Of a stretch of 19,733 bases of DNA, positions 13,245-19,733 are shown piece by piece (position 1 is the first letter of the stretch; every line of letters starts with the position of its first letter). This DNA is from Bacillota bacterium. Its GTDB lineage: Bacteria; Bacillota; Clostridia; Oscillospirales; Oscillospiraceae. The stretch spans positions 1 to 19,733 of the forward strand of contig JAEWYA010000079.1 in NCBI GenBank assembly GCA_023395775.1, in the 5' to 3' direction. The notes below the pieces were generated by a model. That model was not told the origin of the DNA. It was given only the letters and a program-made list of their open reading frames with translations, and made no database searches. The position numbers were made by a program, and so were the translations under genes.

Positions 13245-15824
13245 ATGGGAATGAAAAAAGAAATTTGGAAAAAAACAAGGGTTGAGCTGTTCCGTGATCT
13301 GGACTGCGACGAGGGGGGTCTGACGGGGACGGAGGCCGCCAAGAGGCTGGCGCGCAGCGGCCCCAACGAGCTGAGGGCAGAAAGGCAGAAGTCCACGATC
13401 CGTATTTTCCTGGAGCAGTTTGCGGACTTCTTGGTGATTTTGCTGATCGCAGCGGCTGCGGTGTCCATCGCGCTGGGAGACGCGGAGAGCGCCGTTGTGA
13501 TTCTGGCGGTGATTACTATGAACGCGGTGCTGGGCACGGTCCAGACCGTCAAGGCTGCGGCGTCACTGGAGAGTTTGAAGCGGATGTCCGCCCCTACGGC
13601 GAAAGTTCTGCGGGACGGCGCCGTCCGGGAGATTCCCGGACGGGAGGTCACCGTGGGCGACGTCGTGTGCCTGGACGCGGGGGACGCAGTATGCGCCGAC
13701 GGACGGCTGCTGGACTGCGCGGCGCTGAAAGCGGACGAAAGCGCACTCACCGGAGAGAGCCTGCCGGTGGAGAAGGACCCGGGGGAGATCGAGGGTGACG
13801 TGCCGCTGGGGGACCGGAAAAACATGGTCTATTCCGGAAGCTTCATCACCTATGGCCGGGGGACTTTTCTGGTCACCGGCGTGGGTATGGACACGGAGAT
13901 GGGCCGCATTGCGGCACTGCTGAAAGCCGCCGGGGAGAAGAAGACGCCGTTACAGGTGAGTCTGGACCAGTTTGGGAAAAAGCTGTCCGTCGGTATCCTG
14001 ATTCTCTGCGGCATTCTGTTCGCTGTCAGCGTATTTTTCCGGCATGAGCCGGTGATGAACGCGTTTTTGTTTGCCGTGGCGCTGGCGGTGGCGGCTATTC
14101 CGGAGGCGCTGAGCTCCATCGTGACCATTGTCCTCTCCTTTGGCACCCGAAAGATGGCAAAGGAGAACGCCATCATCCGCAAATTGCAGGCGGTGGAGGG
14201 CCTTGGAAGCGTGTCCGTCATCTGCTCCGATAAGACCGGCACTCTGACCCAGAACAAGATGACCGTTCAAAAGCTCTATACCGCCGGGAGAATCATTCCG
14301 GTGGAGGAGGCCGACTTCGGTGACCCGGTGCAGGAGCCGCTGCTGCGGGCGGCCCTGCTTTGCAGCGACGCCACGGTCAACGAAAACGGCGAGGTGGGCG
14401 ATCCCACGGAGACGGCCCTGGTGCGTCTGGGGGAACAGTTCAGCTTTGACGAGGAGGAGACCCGCAAGCGATATCCCCGGCTGACGGAGATCCCCTTTGA
14501 CTCCGATCGGAAGCTGATGTCCACGGTCCACCGGCTCTCCGGCGGGCTGCTGATGATGACCAAGGGCGCGGTGGACGTGCTGCTGGAGCGCACGGTGATC
14601 TCCCAGAAGGAACGGGAGGAGATCGAGGCGGTCAACGAGCAGTTTTCCCGGGAGGGCCTGCGGGTGCTGGCCTTTGCCTGCCGGAAGGTGGACTCTCCGG
14701 CGGTCAATCTGGAGGATGAAAATGGACTGGACTTTCTGGGGCTGATCGCCATGATGGACCCGCCCCGTCTGGAGTCCGCCGTGGCGGTGGCGGAGTGTAT
14801 CTCCGCCGGCATCCGCCCGGTGATGATTACCGGCGACCATCGGATCACCGCCGCCGCCATCGCAAATAAAATCGGCATTCTCACCGAGGGAACGGAAGCC
14901 GTGGACGGCACGGTCATCGACTCCATGAGCGATGAGGAGCTGCGGGAGTTCGTTCCCAAAGTCAGCGTCTATGCCCGGGTGTCCCCGGAGCACAAGATCC
15001 GCATTGTCCGGGCCTGGCAGGAGCGGGGCAATCTGGTGGCCATGACCGGAGACGGCGTCAACGACGCCCCGGCCCTGAAGCAGGCGGATATCGGCGTGGC
15101 CATGGGCATTACCGGCACGGAGGTGGCGAAGGACGCCGCCGGTATGGTGCTGGCGGACGACAACTTCGCCACCATTATCCGCGCCGTGGAAAACGGCCGC
15201 GGGGTGTACGCCAACATCAAGCGTGCCATTCAGTTTTTGCTCTCCGGAAACATGGCGGGGATTTTGACGGTGCTGTACGCGTCTCTTGCGGGGCTGCCGG
15301 TGCCGTTTGCGGCGGTGCATCTTCTGTTTATCAATTTGCTGACGGACAGTCTGCCTGCCATCGCCCTGGGACTGGAGCCGCAGAGCGAGGACGTGATGAA
15401 CCAAAAGCCCCGGCCCCGAAGCGAGGGAATCTTGACAAGAAAGTTTCTTATCAATGTGGGAGTGGAGGGCCTGATGATCTCCATAGCCACCGTGATCGCT
15501 TTCCACATCGGTCTGCGCGCCGGCGGCGCCCCGGCGGGCAGCACCATGGCCTTTGCCACCTTGTGCCTGAGCCGCTTGTTCCATGGGTTTAACTGCAAGG
15601 CCGCGCGCCCGGTGCTGTTCACAAGGAAATTCTTCAACAACCGCTATTTGCTGCTTGCATTTGCCGTGGGCGCCGTGCTGCTGGGAAGCGTGTTGGTCAT
15701 TCCAGCGCTGGAACCGCTGTTCAGCGTGGCGGCGCTGTCCCCGGTAAATCTGGGGGCCATTGTGGGGCTGGCCTTCGGCAGTATGGTGGTCATTCAGGCG
15801 CTGAAAGCGCTTCGAAAAAATTGA
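13245..15824 (+). CDS. P2-type cation ATPase, probable Mn2+ (or Ca2+) exporter
   Basis: The 859-residue pump has every P-type landmark: actuator TGES (169-172), M4 IPEALSSIV with P286-E287, phosphorylation site DKTGTLT (D329), KGAVDVL in the nucleotide domain, MITGDH, the hinge GDGVND (602-607) and M6 NLLTDSLPAIALGLEP. The N-terminal cation ATPase domain (ELFRDLDCDEGGLTG) precedes the first membrane pair. The sequence around M4 to DKTG resembles Lactobacillales YoaB/MgtA pumps, which export Mn2+. A manganese riboswitch directly upstream supports metal efflux at high Mn2+; Ca2+ transport is the main alternative. ATG 13245 follows GGGGGAT; ATGs at 13233 and 13251 are close alternatives. Confidence 0.93.
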   Translation: MGMKKEIWKKTRVELFRDLDCDEGGLTGTEAAKRLARSGPNELRAERQKSTIRIFLEQFADFLVILLIAAAAVSIALGDAESAVVILAVITMNAVLGTVQTVKAAASLESLKRMSAPTAKVLRDGAVREIPGREVTVGDVVCLDAGDAVCADGRLLDCAALKADESALTGESLPVEKDPGEIEGDVPLGDRKNMVYSGSFITYGRGTFLVTGVGMDTEMGRIAALLKAAGEKKTPLQVSLDQFGKKLSVGILILCGILFAVSVFFRHEPVMNAFLFAVALAVAAIPEALSSIVTIVLSFGTRKMAKENAIIRKLQAVEGLGSVSVICSDKTGTLTQNKMTVQKLYTAGRIIPVEEADFGDPVQEPLLRAALLCSDATVNENGEVGDPTETALVRLGEQFSFDEEETRKRYPRLTEIPFDSDRKLMSTVHRLSGGLLMMTKGAVDVLLERTVISQKEREEIEAVNEQFSREGLRVLAFACRKVDSPAVNLEDENGLDFLGLIAMMDPPRLESAVAVAECISAGIRPVMITGDHRITAAAIANKIGILTEGTEAVDGTVIDSMSDEELREFVPKVSVYARVSPEHKIRIVRAWQERGNLVAMTGDGVNDAPALKQADIGVAMGITGTEVAKDAAGMVLADDNFATIIRAVENGRGVYANIKRAIQFLLSGNMAGILTVLYASLAGLPVPFAAVHLLFINLLTDSLPAIALGLEPQSEDVMNQKPRPRSEGILTRKFLINVGVEGLMISIATVIAFHIGLRAGGAPAGSTMAFATLCLSRLFHGFNCKAARPVLFTRKFFNNRYLLLAFAVGAVLLGSVLVIPALEPLFSVAALSPVNLGAIVGLAFGSMVVIQALKALRKN

Positions 15825-15833
15825 GGCTGCCAA

Positions 15834-15850
15834 AAAGTTCACAGAACTTT
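15834..15850 (+). terminator. Possible weak terminator after the ATPase gene
   Basis: AAAGTTC and GAACTTT form a 7-bp hairpin 10 bases after the stop, followed only by ATAATG. Termination of this transcript may also rely on the next hairpin. Confidence 0.35.
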
Positions 15851-15861
15851 ATAATGAAAGG

Positions 15862-15886
15862 CCCGCCCTCGCAATGCGACGGCGGG
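15862..15886 (-). terminator. Hairpin terminator downstream of nrdD
   Basis: CCCGCC plus TCGC pairs with GCGA plus GGCGGG around a 3-base loop, with one mismatch. On - it is followed by CCTTTCATTAT, a modest T-tract. It lies 10 bases past the nrdD stop and, being between convergent genes, may also stop the ATPase transcript. Confidence 0.65.
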
Positions 15887-15896
15887 TGTCAAACAT

Positions 15897-18317
15897 TTAA
15901 CACGGGGCGGCAAATTTACAGATGCTGGGGGCGCTGGTGACGATCTCCACCTGACTGCCCCGGCGAACCAGCAGCGTGGGGGCCTGCATAATGTGATACT
16001 TCCGCACCAGGTCCAGATGCTCACTGACGTCCATAATCGTATAGACCAGTCCCGCCCGTTCAAGCTCCTCTTTGGCGGTTTTGCAGTTGGGGCAGGTTTT
16101 GGTGGTGAACAGGAACAGCTCGTCCACCGCGTCCCGCATGGCCTGCGCCGTGGAGTCCGGCTCCACAGGCGGCAGGGGAGAGGACTTCACCGCAGGCAAA
16201 GCCTCGCTTCGCTCCCGGTCGCCGGACTGCTTTACCCCGGGATGAACCGCACCCGGATCGTAGAGCTTGCGGTCCTTGTATTCCTGCGTTTTACCGTCGT
16301 TCCAGTTCTGGACGGGGCGGTAATAGCCGGTGATGCGGCTGTATACCTCCGCGCTCTTGCCGCACTTGGGGCAGGTGAAGTGTTCCCCGGCGATATATCC
16401 GTGCTCTGAGCAGATGGAGTAAGTGGGGGAGAGGGTATAGTAAGGCAGCTTGAAATTCTCGGCGATTTTCCGCACCAGGGATGCCGCTGCCTGCCAGTCC
16501 GGCAGCTTTTCACCCAAAAAGGCATGAAACACGGTGCCGGAGGTGTAGAGGGTCTGCAAATCATCCTGAACGGACAGCGCTTCAAAGAGGTCGGAGGTAT
16601 AACCCACCGGAAGGTGGGAGGAATTGGTGTAATAGGGCGTATCGCCGGGCTTTGCGGCGGTGACGATTCCGTCGTACCGCTCCACGTCATGTTTGGCAAG
16701 ACGGTAAGTGGTGGATTCGGCGGGGGTGGCCTCCAGATTGTAAAGGTCGCCGTATTTCTCCTGATAATCGCTCAGCCGCTCCCGCATGTGATTGAGCACG
16801 TCTTTGGCAAATGCCTGCGTTTCGGGATGGGTCAGGTCCTTGCGCAGCCAGCTGGCGTTCAGACCCACCTCATTCATGCCGATCAGGCCGATGGTGGAGA
16901 AGTGATTGTCAAAGCTGCCCAGATAGTGCCGCGTATAGGGGTACAGCCCCGCCTCCAGCAACTTTGTGATGACTGTGCGCTTGGTTTTCAGACTCCGGGC
17001 GGAAATGTCCATCATCCGGTCCAGCCGCTTGTAGAAGTCCACCTCATCCTTTGCAAGATAGGCGATGCGGGGCAGGTTGATGGTCACCACGCCCACCGAG
17101 CCGGTGGATTCGCCGGAGCCAAAGTAACCACCGGACTTTTTCCGCAGCTCTCTGAGATCCAGACGGAGGCGGCAGCACATGCTGCGCACATCGGAGGGCT
17201 CCATGTCAGAGTTGATGTAGTTGGAGAAGTACGGTGTGCCGTATTTCGCGGTCATTTCGAAAAGAAGCTTGTTGTTTTCCGTCTCGCTCCAGTCGAAATC
17301 CCGGGTAATGGAGTAGGTGGGGATAGGGTACTGGAAACCCCGGCCGTTGGCGGCGCCTTCGATCATAATCTCGATGAAGGCTTGGTTCACCATGTCCATT
17401 TCCTTTTTGCAGTCCCCATAGGTGAAGTCCATCTTTTTCCCGCCCACGATGGCGGGTAGTTCCGCCAGATCCCGGGGCACGGTCCAGTCCAGCGTAATGT
17501 TGGAAAACGGAGCCTGCGTACCCCAGCGGGAAGGGGTGTTCACGCCGTACACAAAGGACTGGATACACTGCTTGACTTCCCTCTGGGAGAGGTTGTCCAC
17601 CCGTACGAAGGGGGCAAGGTATGTGTCGAAGGAGGAGAACGCCTGAGCCCCGGCCCATTCGTTCTGCATGATGCCAAGAAAATTCACCATCTGGTTGCAA
17701 AGGGTGGAAAGGTGGCTGGCGGGGGAGGAGGTGATCTTTCCGGGAATGCCGCCAAGCCCCTCGGAAATGAGCTGCTTCAGGCTCCATCCGGCGCAGTAGC
17801 CGGTGAGCATGGAGAGGTCGTGTATGTGGAGATCGCCGCTCTTGTGGGCCTCGGCAATCTCCGGATCGTAAATCTCGCTGAGCCAGTAGTTGGCGGTGAT
17901 AGCGCCGGAGTTGGAGAGAATCAGTCCGCCCACGGAGTAGGTGACGGTGGAGTTCTCCTTGACCCGCCAGTCGTTGATGTGGAGGTAGTTGTTTACCAGC
18001 TCTTTGTAATCCAGCACGGTGGAGCCAAGATTGCGGATCTTCTCCCGCTGCTTGCGGTAGAGAATGTACGCTTTGGCCACGTCGCCGTAACCCGCCTTGA
18101 TGAGAACGTTTTCAACGCTGTCCTGGATCTGTTCCACGGAGATCGCGCCATTTTTAATCTTGTCCTGATAGTCGGCGGTGACCTTCAGCGCCAGCAGATC
18201 GATGATGTCGGTGTTATAGGTCTTCGCCATAGCGTCGAACGCTTTGGTAATGGCCACGCTGATTTTGGACAGGTTGAAATCCACGATTTTGCCGTCCCGC
18301 TTCAAAACTCGATACAT
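15897..18317 (-). CDS. nrdD: Anaerobic (class III) ribonucleoside-triphosphate reductase with C-terminal thioredoxin-fold domain
   Basis: This oxygen-sensitive glycyl-radical enzyme reduces NTPs to dNTPs. Its 806 residues exceed the usual 700-780. Order: ATP-cone (about 1-92, VLKRDGKIVDFN); catalytic barrel with C175 (LTGYCAGW) and the probable thiyl Cys at C382 (SMCCRLRLD); zinc region ICSEHGY and TCPKCG, where the first pair is CxxH not CxxC; and the radical loop RITGYYRPVQNWN with Gly664. After about residue 695 comes a Pro/Ser-rich linker, then a thioredoxin/glutaredoxin-like domain from about 730 (ELFLFTTKTCPNCKTAKEEL) with C742-P-N-C745 and a cis-Pro-type MQAPTLL. This suggests an attached disulfide reductant. 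ATG 18317 fits the conserved MYRVLKRDGK start; the longer frame crosses the promoter. Two NrdR boxes lie upstream. Confidence 0.96.
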   Translation of the reverse strand: MYRVLKRDGKIVDFNLSKISVAITKAFDAMAKTYNTDIIDLLALKVTADYQDKIKNGAISVEQIQDSVENVLIKAGYGDVAKAYILYRKQREKIRNLGSTVLDYKELVNNYLHINDWRVKENSTVTYSVGGLILSNSGAITANYWLSEIYDPEIAEAHKSGDLHIHDLSMLTGYCAGWSLKQLISEGLGGIPGKITSSPASHLSTLCNQMVNFLGIMQNEWAGAQAFSSFDTYLAPFVRVDNLSQREVKQCIQSFVYGVNTPSRWGTQAPFSNITLDWTVPRDLAELPAIVGGKKMDFTYGDCKKEMDMVNQAFIEIMIEGAANGRGFQYPIPTYSITRDFDWSETENNKLLFEMTAKYGTPYFSNYINSDMEPSDVRSMCCRLRLDLRELRKKSGGYFGSGESTGSVGVVTINLPRIAYLAKDEVDFYKRLDRMMDISARSLKTKRTVITKLLEAGLYPYTRHYLGSFDNHFSTIGLIGMNEVGLNASWLRKDLTHPETQAFAKDVLNHMRERLSDYQEKYGDLYNLEATPAESTTYRLAKHDVERYDGIVTAAKPGDTPYYTNSSHLPVGYTSDLFEALSVQDDLQTLYTSGTVFHAFLGEKLPDWQAAASLVRKIAENFKLPYYTLSPTYSICSEHGYIAGEHFTCPKCGKSAEVYSRITGYYRPVQNWNDGKTQEYKDRKLYDPGAVHPGVKQSGDRERSEALPAVKSSPLPPVEPDSTAQAMRDAVDELFLFTTKTCPNCKTAKEELERAGLVYTIMDVSEHLDLVRKYHIMQAPTLLVRRGSQVEIVTSAPSICKFAAPC

Positions 18318-18419
18318 ACCGCTCCCACTCTCTCTCAGTACACAGATTTGCCGTTCCTGCGCCGGACGGGAGAGGGCACAAGCCCCGCCGCCGCTTTGCA
18401 TACGGGCATATAGAATAGA

Positions 18420-18446
18420 ACGGAAGAATGCCGAAGCACCTTCCGT
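18420..18446 (-). promoter_or_regulatory. UUCG-capped hairpin at the 5' end of the nrdD mRNA
   Basis: In the transcript ACGGAAG pairs with CUUCCGU, and an inner GUGC/GCAU helix closes a UUCG tetraloop with a single bulged U. The predicted transcription start (18444-18446) is at the foot of this stem, so the mRNA would begin in a stable hairpin, which may protect its 5' end. Confidence 0.55.
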
Positions 18447-18450
18447 CCTT

Positions 18451-18479
18451 ATTTTAACGGGGTTACCAATCAATGTCAA
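18451..18479 (-). promoter_or_regulatory. Sigma-A promoter of nrdD
   Basis: On the - strand a consensus TTGACA is followed after 17 bases by TAAAAT. It gives nrdD its own start independent of nrdG. Confidence 0.87.
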
Positions 18480-18488
18480 TTAGAAGAA

Positions 18489-18504
18489 TCCCTATATCTT
18501 GTGG
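18489..18504. promoter_or_regulatory. Predicted NrdR box 1 (promoter-proximal)
   Basis: TCCCTATATCTTGTGG matches about 12 of 16 positions of the NrdR consensus (ACACWATATATWGTGT), including the core C-W-A-n-A-T-n-T-W-G. It sits 9 bases upstream of the nrdD -35. NrdR is the repressor of ribonucleotide reductase genes in most bacteria. Confidence 0.65.
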
Positions 18505-18530
18505 AAGATTTCATGAAAAACGTCAATTGA

Positions 18531-18546
18531 CTCCAAGATTTAGTGA
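18531..18546. promoter_or_regulatory. Predicted NrdR box 2 (distal)
   Basis: CTCCAAGATTTAGTGA keeps the NrdR core (C-A-A-n-A-T-n-T-A-G-T-G) with about 10 of 16 consensus matches. It starts 42 bases from box 1, a whole number of helical turns, which is expected for paired NrdR sites even though about 31 bases is more usual. Confidence 0.55.
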
Positions 18547-18612
18547 GGTGTGGAGAACGGCATATAATCAAAAAATGCCGCCGCAGCAGGGAGTACGGAA
18601 TTTTCAGCGGAT

Positions 18613-18639
18613 AAAAAAGTGCGAAGCGGTCATTTTTTT
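18613..18639 (-). terminator. Possible AT-rich terminator of nrdG
   Basis: AAAAAAGTG and CATTTTTT (+ strand) can pair, with one G-T, around a 9-base loop, a few bases past the nrdG stop. On - the stem ends in ACTTTTTTAT. The GC content of the stem is low, so read-through into nrdD is likely. Confidence 0.35.
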
Positions 18640-18645
18640 ACGGCT

Positions 18646-19344
18646 TCAATCCACGCCCCGCAGAGAAATGTCCGCAAAATAGGGACGGACGACCTCGGCA
18701 AAAGCGTGCATCTCCTCAGAAGAAAAGCCGTGCAGCCCGCTCTGAATCAGAGCGCCGGAGTCCACAAAGTTCTGGAGGCGGTAGCGTTTCGCGCCCTCCA
18801 GCCAGTGAGCGATACTCAGCAGGTCCGCCTCAGTGTGGAACTCCCGGACCAGAGTGGTTCGGAATTCATAATCCACCCGTCCCTCCATTAAAATCTCCGC
18901 GCTCTCCTGTACGCCGGAGGTGTCGAAGCCGGGGATACCCACGGTAAGGGGATATTTGGACAGGCTGTTTTTGATGTCCATGGCCACATAGTCGATGTTC
19001 CCCGCGTCCAGCAGAGCGCGGAGTCGGCTCGGAAAGCAGCCGTTGGTATCCAGCTTTACCGCAAAGCCCAGCGCCTTCACCGCGGCGGCAAATTCCGCAG
19101 CCCCCTCCTGAAGCAGCGGTTCGCCCCCGGAGAGTACCACGCCGTCCAAAAGCCCTTTGCGGGAGGTGAGAAAATCCAGAACCTCCCGCGTTTCATAATG
19201 CTCCCTCTCTTCTGCCGGAGCGGTGACCAGCAGCGCGTTGTGACAAAAGGGGCAGCGGAGATTACAGCCGCCGGTGAAGACTGTGGCGGCCATTTTGTGC
19301 GGAAAGTCAACAAGGGACAGCTTTTGCAGCCCGCTGATATTCAT
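18646..19344 (-). CDS. nrdG: Anaerobic ribonucleoside-triphosphate reductase activating protein
   Basis: This radical SAM enzyme abstracts hydrogen from the NrdD glycine to install the radical. The 232-residue product has the cluster motif CNLRCPFC (residues 27-34; CX3CX2C), the SAM-binding GGEPLLQEG and the LDTNGCFPSRL strand, then DYVAMDIKNSLSKY typical of NrdG/PflA-type activases. It is at the long end for NrdG and matches the clostridial form that begins with a short beta strand (GLQKLSLVDFPHKMAATVF-like). An AAGGAGGAG lies 6 bases before the ATG. The start overlaps the stop of an upstream membrane-protein gene (ATGA). It lies upstream of nrdD, the reverse of the more common nrdD-nrdG order. 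Confidence 0.94.
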   Translation of the reverse strand: MNISGLQKLSLVDFPHKMAATVFTGGCNLRCPFCHNALLVTAPAEEREHYETREVLDFLTSRKGLLDGVVLSGGEPLLQEGAAEFAAAVKALGFAVKLDTNGCFPSRLRALLDAGNIDYVAMDIKNSLSKYPLTVGIPGFDTSGVQESAEILMEGRVDYEFRTTLVREFHTEADLLSIAHWLEGAKRYRLQNFVDSGALIQSGLHGFSSEEMHAFAEVVRPYFADISLRGVD

Positions 19345-19733
19345 AGCGGCTCCTCCTTACCCGCGCTGCCGTGCGTACGGCCCGCGTCAGGCTGAAGAGA
19401 GCAGAGAAAGCCCAGAAAAAAGAGGGCGCAGCCGCCGAACATCGTATTTTGGGCAAAGTCCAGTCCATCCGCCAGCGCCGCCACGCACAGGACCACCGTT
19501 CCACCGGAGAGGAAAGAAAAGGCCCGCGCGAAGCCGTCTCCAAACGCGAAGGAGGCCAGATGAAAAAAAGCCAGCGCCGCAAAGCCAAGGGCCAGCAGCT
19601 CTAAAGCGTAAGCTCCTAGCGCCGGGTTTGCAGAACGGGTTCGGTAGTCCAACACCAGTCGAAACACCAACGCCGTGGGAGCCAGCAGCAGCAGTGTCGG
19701 CGGCGTGGCCCGGCGGCTGCGGGAACGACGCCC
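19341..19733 (-). CDS. Uncharacterised multi-pass membrane protein (5' end outside window)
   Basis: The frame is open to the window edge, so only the last 130 codons are seen; the apparent TTG start at 19670 is not a real boundary. Hydrophobic segments are TPPTLLLLAPTALVF, ALGAYALELLALGFAALAFF, AFSFLSGGTVVLCVAALADG and MFGGCALFFLGFLCSL, giving about four membrane helices, followed by a polar tail (DAGRTHGSAGKEEPL). It resembles conserved hypothetical membrane proteins of Oscillospiraceae, but no function can be assigned. Its TGA overlaps the nrdG ATG by four bases, so nrdG is translated through coupling to it, and the promoter for this pair is outside the window. Confidence 0.75.
   Translation of the reverse strand, partial: GRRSRSRRATPPTLLLLAPTALVFRLVLDYRTRSANPALGAYALELLALGFAALAFFHLASFAFGDGFARAFSFLSGGTVVLCVAALADGLDFAQNTMFGGCALFFLGFLCSLQPDAGRTHGSAGKEEPL

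Larger units (their letters stand above)
18318..18645. other. nrdG-nrdD intergenic control region
   Basis: These 328 bases hold no gene. From nrdD outward they contain a leader of about 127 bases with a hairpin at its 5' end, the nrdD promoter (18451-18479), two NrdR-type boxes (18489-18504 and 18531-18546), a 10-bp palindrome GTCAATTGAC (18522-18531) between them, and an AT-rich possible nrdG terminator at 18613-18639. A + frame from 18473 to 18682 is judged to be noise. Confidence 0.75.

Noticed and set aside
13950..15842. 630-codon - strand open frame opposite the P-type ATPase
   Set aside because: Composition is His/Gln/Gly-rich with no recognisable domain, and the + strand carries all P-type ATPase motifs in order.
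18318..18479. N-terminal extension of NrdD
   Set aside because: The extra codons would lie upstream of and across the predicted promoter; the conserved ATP-cone start matches ATG 18317.
18473..18682. 69-codon + strand ORF between nrdD and nrdG
   Set aside because: It runs through the nrdD -35 element and NrdR boxes, lacks a ribosome-binding site and has no protein-like pattern.

Overview
The window looks like a core-genome segment from an anaerobic, low-G+C-lineage but GC-rich (roughly 58-60% by eye) Clostridia member. The Oscillospiraceae (Flavonifractor/Lawsonibacter/Intestinimonas-like) are the most likely source. This rests on Firmicutes-type families (YlmH, UPF0291, XpaC, LafA/LafB-like glycolipid synthases), strict-anaerobe enzymes (NrdD/NrdG, ferredoxin, radical SAM), strong Shine-Dalgarno sites and sigma-A promoters. 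The taxonomic call is inference. No rRNA, tRNA, CRISPR, IS element, integrase or phage gene was seen.

Layout. Bases 1-2120 (+) hold the 3' end of ylmH, a UPF0291 gene and an XpaC-like membrane protein, ending at a terminator shared with the convergent divergent-PAP2 gene (2207-2635, -). Next (-) come dapF and a dicarboxylate/amino acid:cation symporter (5243 to 3068), then a four-gene unit read from about 8900 down to 5450: LafB-like glycosyltransferase, VTT/DedA-type membrane protein, LafA/CpoA-like glycosyltransferase and a small ferredoxin. A TTGACA-17-TACACT promoter overlapped by a perfect 24-bp palindrome drives that unit. A PF07826 IMP cyclohydrolase and a YgjP-type metallopeptidase follow (-, 9426-10656). 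Divergent from them are a PF12897 aminotransferase and a translationally coupled radical SAM gene (+, 10871-13014).

Bases 13043-15824 (+) are a complete manganese-response unit: sigma-A promoter, yybP-ykoY riboswitch, intrinsic terminator and P-type cation ATPase. Bases 15897-19733 (-) are the anaerobic dNTP module: a partial membrane protein overlapping nrdG, then nrdD with its own promoter and two predicted NrdR boxes. This NrdD carries a C-terminal thioredoxin-fold domain with a CPNC motif.

The most interesting systems are (i) the glycolipid operon, where a possible lipid scramblase gene sits between the two glucolipid glycosyltransferases under one operator; (ii) the NrdD-thioredoxin fusion, which suggests a built-in reductant; (iii) an apparently leaderless YgjP gene; and (iv) the Mn riboswitch-ATPase unit, a well-formed example of a known system. 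All assignments come from reading the sequence; no database search was run.
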